Positions 54,828 to 64,000 of a stretch of 64,000 nt of DNA are shown here, in pieces; positions within the stretch are counted from its first letter, which is position 1; each line of letters begins with the position of its first letter. Source of the stretch: Strigamia acuminata (taxonomy: Eukaryota > Arthropoda > Chilopoda > Geophilomorpha > Linotaeniidae); NCBI GenBank assembly GCA_949358305.1, contig OX442321.1:2691605-2755604 (forward strand), read 5' to 3'. The notes under the pieces are model-generated. The model had not been told where the DNA came from. It was given only the letters and a program-made list of their open reading frames with translations, and searched no databases. The position numbers were made by a program, and so were the translations under genes.

Positions 54828-55869
54828 AGTTATGTTCGCTTCACAGTGGAGCTTCTTATATTCAAATCATCTTGTTATTTTGTGACGCTGTTGCTACAGC
54901 GTCCCCTGTACTTTATGGTGTGAATAAAATCACTGTATAATTCAAATTATTCAAATGAGGTCGTTTTTCATGTTGTTTAGGAATAAAGACGAATGGTTGC
55001 AGCAACATAAACGTGTTGTTTATTCGTTTCGATCACAGAACTGCGTGTCTTTGAATTTGACCGTGAAGGTCATTTTACAGAAAAATGATAATAACATGAC
55101 GTATAAAGATCGTACGTATTGATACGACCTCTAGTGTTCAAAATCGGAAAAAACAACCAGATGAATATGTATTGCAAATCTTATAACAGTTTTTCTACGC
55201 TTACGCTGAATTTACGACTTAGTAACTAAACATACTAAAAATTTTGAGTAATTTCGTGTTTTGCCACTAGGTGAAACACCGGACATCAACAGGTGATAAT
55301 ATAGCCTCGTCTGCAGTGATCCTTTCATACTTAAGTGGACAGTTTTAAAATTCAAAATGTAAATTATTCTCATAGAAAAAGTAAGTAGATGTTAAATATT
55401 CAGAAATAAAAAGTAAATTTGTTTAATATTCTCTAATGCTAAAAGTAAAGAATATTTTCAAAACACAATATGAATTTGTATATTGTTAAACAATTGTAAT
55501 AAATAATTTTTTATTTAATCGACAACTTGGATTGTGAGTCTCAATTCAGAATGCATCCTGGAGGAATGAAAAATCAAATTATTGAAATACACAAAGCTGA
55601 AGCAAGTTGTTAAATTTAAATACAGATTCACCTTTCAAAAATTCTTTCAATTATTTTCATTAAATTTTTTTTTCGTTTTTTTTTTACTTTTCCAATAATA
55701 AACAAACTGATTTTTGCTTTGGAGTTCATTTGTCTTTAGCTAGTGGTCAGACGTACAGTATTATAAAGGTAAAATAAACAACCCAGATTTTTCAGTTTAT
55801 TGTTTATTTCCTGCCCGTTTATTCAGAAAAATTTATTGAGATAAACCGTGATGAAAAACGACAAATACA
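54828..55869. other. 3' flank of the two-domain gene
   Basis: AATAAA at about 54923. The 3' flank differs from other GTAP copies. The rest is AT-rich with no element or gene recognised. Confidence 0.45.
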
Positions 55870-56280
55870 ATAACATTTTAAACAAATGTTGAATCGACTC
55901 CCCTAGCTTTGACCCGATAAGTGTCCCAGTACCAAAACTTGTTACCATGTGGTACTGAAAACATAATGGAATTCCACACAGTGTATTGAACTAAACAGAA
56001 TAACATGGCCCACATGTTCACAGTGTCACATGGTAACAAGTTTCGTTACTAGAGTCGCTTCAACACGTGTTTTCTTACACAGTGACCGTGGCCCACTTGT
56101 TCCCAGCACCGCGTGGTGGCAAAGTACGGAACTGGGACACTTAAGGGAACATATGTTCTTGGCTATTTTGGATAGTTGCTTCAACAGTTTACAAACTGCA
56201 GGTGCTTCAGGCGTCTTAATTGGGATGAACAATTATGTGAAAATTTGGGCCAGAAATTTGACTTTTCTTGATTATTCACT
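55870..56280. repeat. Duplicate of the 51020-51440 block
   Basis: High-identity copy lying directly upstream of the same promoter block, so both belong to one amplified unit. No gene is called. Confidence 0.55.
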
Positions 56281-56284
56281 CTTG

Positions 56285-56590
56285 TGACATTAAAATTGAG
56301 TTTTATAAATATAATCATTATGAAATCTTTATAATAATTATTATGATTCTAAATGAGAGTTATAATATTTTTTATATAAAAAAATAATTCATACGAATAA
56401 TCAAAGTCATTAGGAAGTTGAATATAGCTTAATTAATTGATTACACAGCTTAATTTTTATATTTATTTTTATTTTAATAATTTTTAACTCAACAAAATAA
56501 ACCGTGAAAAAGATAAGTTATATCAAGCGGACAGTTTTTCTGAAAATATCAGAGAAGAACTAGCATTCCTAATCATCACCACACAGAGAA
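56285..56590 (+). promoter_or_regulatory. Distal promoter and leader exon of the 58989 unit
   Basis: Shared promoter block, TCAGAG near 56549, a 42-base leader and donor GTAAGTATAG at 56591. The TATA box is weaker here (TTATATCAAG). Confidence 0.4.
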
Positions 56591-56782
56591 GTAAGTATAG
56601 TTTTTTTAATACTTTTATTCAGTAATGTTATTTTCTATGTTAAAAAGTTTAGTTTTAGTTACTTGTTTCATTACAAGAGGGCCCCTCTCACTGCTTTTGT
56701 CGCACCCATAATTTGAAAATGTAACCAAGCAAAATAATTATTTTTTAAAAACAAATTGAAGTTCAAATATGTTTTTTATATA

Positions 56783-57665
56783 CAGTGTGTATCAGAATTT
56801 ATGTTACACAGAAATAGGGGGTATAGAAAGGGACCAGCAGATCACGTTTCCACTAATCAAAAATTCCAAAAAAAATTCCCACTTAGTCATAGCCCCGAAA
56901 ACCATGGAAGATTTCAAATATCGCGCGTCACGCATAGCGCCCACATTTGCCAGGTTAAAGCGTAATTCTCAAATAAAAAAACACAATCGGTAGCCAACAG
57001 CAGAAGTTTATTACTAGAAATGCTCTACATGTTCAAATGCACAACTTGGTAAATAATCTAAGAAAATTAATCTTTTACATAAATGATTTATTTTAGTTTT
57101 CCCAGATTTTTGGGTTTTTTTTGTGATTCTTTAACATTAAAATGATAGGTTTGCATCTTTTTATTTGAGAATTGCGCTTTCACCTGGAAAATGTGGGCGA
57201 TATGCGTGATGCAATATTTGAAATCTTCCGTTGTGTGGAAACTAGAGTTTCTAAGGAACACGCCATCTAGAGGGGAATTGAAGGTGACGCCATGTTTAAT
57301 CACGAGAGGGTCACCTCGGTGACCCACACTGTAATGGGTCATTCTATTTCATGTATAAAGGGGAGACGATTGATATATTTGCATATCCTGTTAAAAATAA
57401 AAATTCACTGTTCAATGTAACTTTGTTGCGTACGCGTGTTTCTTCTCGAATCCAAAGAAATCAGTTTAAATCCATTTGCATCCAACTTTAAAAATCGTAC
57501 TAATTGTTTCCAAATACAGAATCGAATTGCTAGTCGCAATACATTGTTTTTGGGGTTGTAACAAAGTGGGAAATTTTTTTGGAATTTTTGATGGGTGGAA
57601 ATGTGATCTCCTGGTCCCCCTCTATACCCCTTATTTCTGTGTAACATGAATTCTGATACACCCAG
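56783..57665. mobile_element. Foldback element A in the shared target site
   Basis: Inverted arms of at least 110 bases starting CAGTGTGTATCAGAATT and ending in the matching complement near 57665, with TA flanks. No transposase is recognisable. Open frames in the arms are repeat by-products. Confidence 0.7.
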
Positions 57666-57671
57666 TATATA

Positions 57672-58427
57672 CAGGTTGAACAAAAAGTCTATCACTATAG
57701 TAAATATTTCTGAAAGTGCTGACAATTCATCTGATCTAATGATGGTAAAGTATTGAAGTTGGGTGGGGCAATCTTTTGGTGACCCCAAATTTGACCTTAA
57801 GATGTGCCTTCAAGGTCATTGGAAATTTATTTCGGAAACTGTTAGAGATAGACAGAAATTTCCGATTGTAAACTTGTAGAGCAACATTTGTTTAGTCTAA
57901 AAATGACTAATTCTCAAATCTTTTGTACTAAAATTTTTTAAGAAAATTGCAATTGAAAAAGTAGTTTTCAAAAGAAAAAATCATAAAAAAATTCAGTTTT
58001 CAGCCGATATCTCTGCAACGGTGCCAAATATGCAAATTCCGACCAGGGGAATCAATTTTTTGGATCATTTTACGTCTAATCAGCACGTTTTTGGCACTTT
58101 TTCAATTTTGGCCATGTTATTCTTTGACCTGTGTCTACTTTTTCAATTGCGATTTTCTTAAAATTTTTTAGTACAAAAGATTTGAAAATTAGTCATTTTT
58201 AGACTAAACAAATCTTGCTCTACAAGTTTACAATTGGAAATTTCTGTCCATCTCTAACGGTTTCCGAAATAAATTTCCAATGACCTTGAAGGCACATCTT
58301 AAGGTCAAATTTCGGGTGACCAAAAGATTGCCCCACCCAACTTTAATACTTTACCATCATTAGATCAGATGAATTGTCAGCACTTTCAGAAATATTTACT
58401 ATAGTGATAGACTTTTTGTTCACCCTG
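57672..58427. mobile_element. Foldback element B in the shared target site
   Basis: Arms of more than 250 bases starting CAGGTTGAACAAAAAGTC and ending CTTTTTGTTCACCCTG, with TA flanks. It sits seven bases after element A. CAGGGTG-type ends and TA flanks suggest a mariner/IS630-type origin. Confidence 0.78.
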
Positions 58428-58988
58428 TATATTTGATATTTGATATTTTTCAAAACTTTTTTTGTTGAAAACTAAGATTAGAAAACAGGCATAATGCTAT
58501 CCCTGTTTAGAGAAAACCACTTTCTCGAATAGTAAATTTTTCTCATATTAATTTTCTGCTAAAACTTTTTGACTTTGTTTATGTGATACTCAATTTCAAC
58601 TTAGGTGAAATTTGTAGTCATTGGTTACTTATTTAATTAATTAACCTACATTGAAATTTTCTGCCCCTTAAAAACTCAAGCATAACTATAAAGTTGGCTT
58701 CACTGCATTACAGCAACTAATAAAGTTAACTTAAAGCATTGAATTTACTTCATAAAAGCAAATAATTATATGAATCAGAATTAATTAGTTGTGGCAACTT
58801 CTAATTATACTTTTAATTACAAACTGTAACCAAGCAAACGCTAATTCCACCAGCAAATTTCTATCCACCATCCAAACACAACTTAAAAAACGAAAACCTA
58901 TTTTTCAGCTTCAAACTATGAGTATTTTGCCGTTTCTAGCCTACATAACTTTAAAATTTAAATTTTCTTCTTCTTTTTTGTCAGCATT
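58428..58988. other. 5' region of the 58989 copy, with the leader donor lost
   Basis: Homologous to 53805-54401 and 61440-61977. Near 58865-58885 the stretch that contains the leader splice donor (GTGAGCATCTAG and GTAAGC) is deleted. No TATA box remains at the proximal position. Confidence 0.5.
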
Positions 58989-59216
58989 ATGAAGTCGTAC
59001 CAGTTTCTGGTTGTTTTTCTAATCGTTTTGGGGCTGAATCAAGTGGCTGCAGAATGTCATTGGTATGGACTAGCACCGAATTGCATTGGTGTCTGCGATG
59101 ACGGGACGTACCGTTGCTTTACTAACAACAGCGGTGGCGGTACCACTTGCGAGACAGGAACCAGGGCTTACTGTTGTTATTCACGAGATGAATGTCCCTC
59201 TGAGACGTTTCAATAA
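58989..59216 (+). CDS. GTAP cysteine-rich secreted peptide (75 aa), altered 5'UTR
   Basis: Signal peptide residues 1-21; core CHWYGLAPNCIGVC; eight cysteines at the family spacing. The usual stop has become Glu, so the protein runs four residues further (ETFQ) and ends at a TAA that overlaps the AATAAA signal. In this copy the usual Gly-Asp-Gly in the fourth gap is Gly-Gly-Gly. The leader splice donor is deleted, so the former intron would stay in the mRNA unless the distal donor at 56591 is used. That retained stretch has an ATG whose short frame ends at TGA overlapping this start codon, which should lower translation. Coding is intact; expression is doubtful. Confidence 0.72.
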   Translation: MKSYQFLVVFLIVLGLNQVAAECHWYGLAPNCIGVCDDGTYRCFTNNSGGGTTCETGTRAYCCYSRDECPSETFQ

Positions 59217-60189
59217 AAATGTTTGTCAATTACAAATACTGGACTACGCTTATAAATGTTAACAATTATATAAAGTTTAGTATTTGCATTATGTAGCTCA
59301 AAAAAAGTGACAAATAAAAATTCAAAGATTAATTAAGTGCCTAAACCTAACCTAAGCTGACCTAACACAACCTAACCTAACCACATAGCCAGGTGAATAA
59401 CATCCCCGATAACAGCCCAAAAATGCGATGAAACATACCGAGCGGAATTTAAAATTTGATGAAACGATGGTCGTTTTCCCACATTTCAAAAAATAAGAAT
59501 TTGATGAAGTGATCCGACCGGACGTAAATGATGTGTGCATGGTGTGTGTTTACCTCGGTGTTTACAAATGACGTCATCGATAACATGAAATCCCAGAATG
59601 CATTGCACAAAATGGTTCCCTTTTTCAAATGACAAAAACAATATTTGATCATGTAAAACCACTAATACTTAATTATTGCTTAAGTTTTGCAGAAAAAAGT
59701 CACAACCTTTTTTAAGGTTATTTTAAAGAGATTTAAAGATTTAAAGATTTAAAGAGAACATCGGCCACATTCGATCGCACAGATCCGGCCGAACATCGGC
59801 CTCATTCGATCGCACAAATCCGGCCAGTATTTGGCCGATTCCCCGTTCTTAAATAAATAATAATAGTAATAATAATTTAAATGAACTTACATTTTTGCAA
59901 AGTGCTTCCACGGCCAATCTATTTTATTTTAAAATGGCCGCCAGAACAAAGAGTTGAAATCGAGTCAAAATCCAAAGAATCCACCCCACACGTAGATTAT
60001 GAGAATCGGTTTTTCGAAAATCCGATTCTCAAAAATATGCGTTTTGCATTATTTCCGGTAGTAAAAATCCAGATAATCGAGAGAATTGGTTTTTAAATTT
60101 GAAATTGAACGCAGCTAATGATGTGCTCACAAAAAGTTGGATTATTCCAAACTTTCTGAACTGACTTTTCTTGATTATTCACTCTTGTA
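59217..60189. other. 3' flank, TTAGG-like repeats and GCATTCGATCGC modules
   Basis: GTAP 3' flank to about 59335; CCTAA-type repeats at 59340-59385; two GCATTCGATCGC-type modules at 59755-59830 followed by AT-rich sequence. The frame at 59881-60096 has no recognisable features. Confidence 0.45.
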
Positions 60190-60491
60190 ACATTAAAATT
60201 AAGTTTTATAAATATAATCATTATAAAATCCTTATAATAATTATTATAATTCTAAATGAAAGTAATAATATTCTTTATATAAAACAAACAATTCACACGA
60301 ATAATCATAGTTACTTAAGAAGTTGAATGTAGCTTAATTGATTGATTACACAGCTTAATTTTTATATTTATTTTTATTTTAATGATTTTTTAACCTAACA
60401 AAAAAAATAGTGAAAAAGGTACATAAAGCAGACAGTTTTTATGAAAATATCAGAGAAGAACAAGCATTCCTAATTATCACCATACAGAGAA
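60190..60491 (+). promoter_or_regulatory. Distal promoter and leader exon of the 61978 unit
   Basis: Shared promoter block, CATAAAGCAGACAG near 60422, TCAGAG at 60450 and a 42-base leader with donor GTAAGTACAG at 60492. Confidence 0.42.
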
Positions 60492-60692
60492 GTAAGTACA
60501 GTTTTTTTTAATACTTTTATTAAATTATTTTCTATGTTAAAAAGTTTAGTTTTAGTTACTTGTTTCATTACAAAAGGGCCCTTCTCATTGCTTTTGTCGC
60601 ACACTCGCACCCATAATTTGAAAATGTAACCAAGAGAAATAATTATTTTTTCAAAACAAATTGAAGTTCAAATGTTTTTTATATACAGTATA

Positions 60693-61442
60693 CAGGGTGT
60701 CCCAAATGAACAAAGCCAGTCAAATAACGAAAAGACCATTTGAGTGAGATGAATGAAACGAATGTAGTACTAGTAAACTAAGTGAGGGCATTTCAAAAAT
60801 GTGAAAAAATTTGACCTCTGACCTTATCTTCAAAGTCATTCCATTTCTAACTTTTAAACTAAGACTGATAGAGAAAAATTCTCGATTGAAAAAAGAAAGA
60901 GCACCTTCTGTTTAGTAGAAAACTGCTCATCAAATTTACTCAGACACAATAACAGATAATATTATGAAAAAAATAAATCGTGAAAAAGTCAAAACATTCC
61001 AAGAAAAGTGCTTTATTTTGCTGACATTCTAAGTACTACTATGCAGTCATAAATTGTTATTAATTTAACTGATATTTTAAATGATATTTCACAAATAAAA
61101 TTATGAAAAAGGTCAAAAAATACAAAAACTAAAACCAAGATCAAGACTTTTTCAGCATTTATTTTTTTCGTAATTTTAGCTGTTATTGTGTCGGAGTAAA
61201 TTTGATGAGCGGTTTTCTACTAAACAGAAGGTGCTCTTTCTTTTTTCAATTGAGAATTTTGCTTTAACAGTCTTAGTTTAGAAGTTAGAGTTGGAATGAC
61301 CTTGAAGAAAAGGTCAGAGGTAAAATTTTTTCACATTTTTGAAATGCCCTCACTTAGTTTACTAGTACTACATTCGTTTCATTCATCTCACTCAAATGAT
61401 CTTTTCGTTATTTGACTGGCTTCGTTCATTTGGGACACCCTG
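60693..61442. mobile_element. Foldback element C in the shared target site
   Basis: Arms of about 270 bases starting CAGGGTGTCCCAAATGAAC and ending GTTCATTTGGGACACCCTG, with TA flanks. It lies at the same position in this unit as elements A and B in the previous one, but is a different family. Confidence 0.82.
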
Positions 61443-61977
61443 TATATTTGATATTTGATATTTTTCAAACTTTTTTTTTGTTGAAAAATAATCAGTTTGA
61501 TTTAGAAATGCTATCCCTGTTTAGAGACAATCACTTTGTCTAATAGAAAATTTTTTTCGTATTATTTTTTTGCTAAACCTTTTTGCGATAATCAACTTCA
61601 TCGTAAGTGAAATTTGTAGTCATTGGTTACTTATTTAATTAATTATTCTACATTGAAATTTTCTGCTCCTTAAAAACTCCAGCATAACAATAAAGCTGGC
61701 TTCACTGCATTAGCTCAAAGCGCATCAGCTAATAAAGTGAAATTAAACCATTGAATTTAATTCATAAAAAAGCAAATAATTATATGAATCCAAATTAACT
61801 AATTCCAGGACGATACGAACACTTGTGGCAACTTCTAATTATTTGTATCCAGTATCCAAGTGAGCATCTCGGTAAGCTCTTCTTGCTACAACGTATTGAA
61901 AACGAAAACCTTTTATCAACTTCAAACTACATAGCGTTTACATTTAAATTTTTTCTTCTTCTTTTTTTTTCAGCATT
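61443..61977. other. 5' region of the 61978 copy
   Basis: Homologous to 53805-54401. The leader exon ends CATCTCG before GTAAGC at about 61872 (one change from CTAG); the 5'UTR intron ends at 61973. The proximal TATA box seen at 54096 is not conserved. Confidence 0.5.
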
Positions 61978-62199
61978 ATGAAGACCTACCAGTTTCTTCT
62001 TGTTTTTCTAATCGTTTTGGGGCTGAACGAAGTGGCTGCAGAATGTACTTGGTATGGTCTAGCACCGTTTTGCCATGGTCTCTGCGATGACTTCTCCCAC
62101 AAGTGCTCAACTGACTATAGAGGTGATGGTGCCACGTGCGTGACAGGAACCAAGGCTCACTGTTGTTCCTTCAAAAGCGAATGTTCTAAAAAGTTTTAA
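61978..62199 (+). CDS. GTAP cysteine-rich secreted peptide (73 aa)
   Basis: Intact. Signal peptide residues 1-21 (MKTYQFLLVFLIVLGLNEVA); core CTWYGLAPFCHGLC; eight cysteines at C-x8-C-x3-C-x6-C-x10-C-x7-CC-x5-C; C-terminus SKKF. It shares the YGLAP variant with the 58989 copy, so these two form a subfamily with the two-domain gene. The stop TAA overlaps the AATAAA signal. The start is fixed by the acceptor CAG five bases upstream. Function is unknown. Confidence 0.86.
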   Translation: MKTYQFLLVFLIVLGLNEVAAECTWYGLAPFCHGLCDDFSHKCSTDYRGDGATCVTGTKAHCCSFKSECSKKF

Positions 62200-62271
62200 T
62201 AAAAATGTTTGTCAATTACAAATACTGGACTACGCTTTTTGTTAGCAGGATGAAGCAGTTCATATTTATAT

Positions 62272-62885
62272 AGGGTGTCCCAAAAATAACGCAAGATTTG
62301 AATTAGCCGCCATTTGTGCAGTAAATTTTTGGCGACCCTGAAACAACAACAAATTGACAGCTAAGAGTTTAGGGTTAGGTTTAGGGTTAGTGAAAATGGA
62401 GTGTTACACGATACAACAACGTGTTTAGGGTTGGTAAACATGGAGCATTACTCGATACAACAACGTGTAACAATACAATTACTGCAAGAGACATTTCCTG
62501 GTCGTGTACTCTCTCGTTTCGGTGATCAGAATTGGCTCCCTAGATCGTGTTATTTAACACCATTAGATTTCTTTTTATGAGGTTATTTGAATTCAAAGGT
62601 CTATGTCAACAAGCCCACAACCACCCGTGCGTTACAATTCTGATCACCGAAACGAGAGAGTACACGACCAGGAAATGTCTCTTGCAGCAATTGTATTGTT
62701 ACACGTTGTTGTATCGAGTAATGCTCCATGTTTATCAACCCTAAACACGTTGTTGTATCGTGTAACACTCCATTTTCACTAACCCTAAACTCTTAGCTGT
62801 CAATTTGTTGTTGTTTCAGGGTCGCCAAAAATTTACTGCACAAATGGCGGCAAATTCAAATCTTGCGTTATTTTTGAGACACCCT
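62272..62885. mobile_element. Foldback element carrying a transposase tail
   Basis: Arms of about 250 bases starting AGGGTGTCCCAAAAATAACG and ending in the complement at 62885. The arms include TTAGGG-like stretches. The unpaired centre encodes the end of a DDE transposase (62490-62640). Confidence 0.78.
62490..62640 (+). pseudogene. C-terminal fragment of a Tc1/IS630-type transposase
   Basis: The plus-strand reading gives FPGRVLSRFGDQNW, then LTPLDFFL, a TGA in place of Trp, then GYLNSKVYVNKPTTTRAL. The order matches the final catalytic region (DLTPLDFFLWGYL type) of arthropod DDE transposases, with Tyr-Leu-Thr-Pro where Asp-Leu-Thr-Pro is usual. Only about 50 residues remain, so it is not functional. 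Confidence 0.65.
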
Positions 62886-62989
62886 TTATTTGTCTTCAAT
62901 AAAGTCTTTGTTACGAATGAGGTGCAGTCCAAAGAGAGATTGTTCGTCTAATCTCGTTTATTCTCTTTCTCTATTTGGTTCAGCATAAT

Positions 62990-63412
62990 TCTCGTTTCTT
63001 GCGTCGTCAACTTCTTATTCGCCTTTATCGCCTGCTTCGTGGAGTGGAACTCTTTTCGCAGTCCTTTCTACGCGTAAAATCTCGCCACGTCATCTTCGAT
63101 AATTCTTCCTACTAGTGCACTTTTGCTCTGCAGAGCTTCGATTCGATTAAAGTACTGATTTACAGTTTCGTCCTTAATCATTTTGAGTTGAGTCAATTCC
63201 GTTGTCCATTCGTACTGCAGTTCCATCGTGTTAGCTGCCATTTTCTTCCAAAGTGATTTCGCATTTTTATCGCTTCGGTATCCCAGCACTTGTTCATTCG
63301 TAAGTGTACTAATGTTCACCACTTGTGCCGCATTGTTGTTCTTCCGCCATTCGTTTCAGGCATTCTCAACTTACTTTTTGCCAGGTATTCCAGACATGTT
63401 GAGGCGAAATCT
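62990..63412 (-). pseudogene. Ty1/copia gag fragment
   Basis: The minus-strand frame at 63322-63068 reads SLWKKMAANTMELQYEWTTE, then LTQLKMIKDETVNQYFNRIE, the helical pattern of copia-type Gag (UBN2-like). Upstream, an ATG near 63398 (Met-Ser-Gly-Ile-Pro) is separated from it by stop codons. Downstream the frame is lost. No zinc knuckle, pol or LTR could be tied to it. Confidence 0.6.
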
Positions 63413-63458
63413 CTGGCTATTCAGGAACCGTGCGATCAATTTTCGTTTTTTTTTTTAA

Positions 63459-64000
63459 TTTGTTGATTACGGTCCAAGGAACATAATTCTGTTGTAATTT
63501 CTTGATTTATTGACAGCTAAGCTTATGTAACCAAATTCAAATAAAATTGGCTTTAACTGTGCGTGTTAACTTACTTTTTGTCCTCACTGTATAGTTGATG
63601 TATTTTTATTAATTAACTACACATTAAAGTTTATTGAACCACTGAATTTGATTCAGACAGCAAATAACAACTTAACTTCCTGATAATGTACTTGTAATAT
63701 TTCTAATTCCCAACTAAAAATTTTCAAACTTTGCAATAAAATTGTACAATATGTGAATTAAAAATCATAAAAAGCAACTTCAGCATCATTTTTTATGTCT
63801 TGAGGTCACCATAAATGTATCAAATTTCTCTAAACAATTATACTATACTGTAGGTGACGCATTTAAATTACAATCAACTACTAATCCACTGCATTTAATT
63901 CAGAAACAGCAAATATTTGACTGCATGGCCACCCAAGAGTACCCAGCATCACTGACACACACTGCCCCATGGCCCGGAGGTCAGCCCTACCCTTGTGGAG
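63459..64000. other. AT-rich end of window
   Basis: Nothing recognisable. The composition becomes more GC-rich in the last 70 bases, where a new element or gene may begin. Confidence 0.35.

Overview
This is a gene-sparse, AT-rich piece of an animal nuclear genome. The evidence is spliceosomal GT-AG introns, TATA/initiator promoters, AATAAA signals, LTR retrotransposons and many TA-flanked inverted-repeat elements. TTAGG-like interstitial repeats and a DDE transposase tail of a type common in insects and arachnids make an arthropod or close relative likely, but the species cannot be named from the sequence. There is no bacterial-style operon, CRISPR array or rRNA.

Two small multigene families are interleaved. 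(1) Nine copies of a secreted, eight-cysteine mini-protein (here 'GTAP peptide', core C-W-x-G-T-A-P-x-C) start at 460 (frameshifted), 10767, 18808, 30257 (nonsense codon), 36283 on the minus strand, 40377, 54402 (two domains in tandem), 58989 and 61978. Most have a non-coding first exon, a ~100-base 5'UTR intron and a TATA box 28 bases before a TCAG initiator. (2) A family of multi-exon genes ends in a small, ubiquitin-like beta-grasp domain preceded by short Gly/Asn-rich exons. Members are at 13023 (pseudogene), 20613, 22911, about 31036 (pseudogene), 32855, 34489 and 42448 (rearranged). The copies at 13023 and 20613 begin with a TIR domain that matches the SARM1 TIR motif by motif, including the glutamate that is catalytic in SARM1. 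I reconstructed the exons by hand. The copy at 20613 gives nine exons with every phase matching and a 275-residue protein: TIR, two Gly/Asn-rich modules, beta-grasp. The other intact members lack the TIR. Internal modules are bounded by phase-1 introns, so they can be duplicated or dropped without breaking the frame, and the copies differ in exactly that way.

Layout: 0-2.5 kb is a first amplified unit whose TIR gene is missing; 2.7-8.7 kb is decayed LTR retroelements; 8.8-14.0 kb is unit 2 (GTAP plus broken TIR gene); 14-18.4 kb is repeats and a copia fragment; 18.4-28.9 kb is unit 3 (GTAP, intact TIR gene, TIR-less paralogue with a fresh Ty3/gypsy element in an intron); 29-36.8 kb is unit 4 (GTAP pseudogene, three beta-grasp genes, inverted GTAP); 36.8-39 kb is a possible solo LTR and MITE; 39-43.8 kb is unit 5 (GTAP plus chimeric beta-grasp gene); 44-53.6 kb is mainly foldback elements, a MULE relic and a large non-autonomous transposon; 53.6-62.2 kb holds three GTAP units with a different upstream promoter; 62.2-64 kb holds a foldback element and a copia gag relic.

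The GTAP gene followed 1.6-2 kb later by a TIR/beta-grasp gene is repeated several times, so the pair appears to have been amplified together. My working hypothesis is a rapidly evolving host-defence or cell-death locus: a secreted disulfide-rich peptide paired with an intracellular SARM1-like TIR effector whose ARM and SAM control domains are replaced by Gly/Asn-rich modules and a beta-grasp tail. The architecture is read from sequence; the function is inference.
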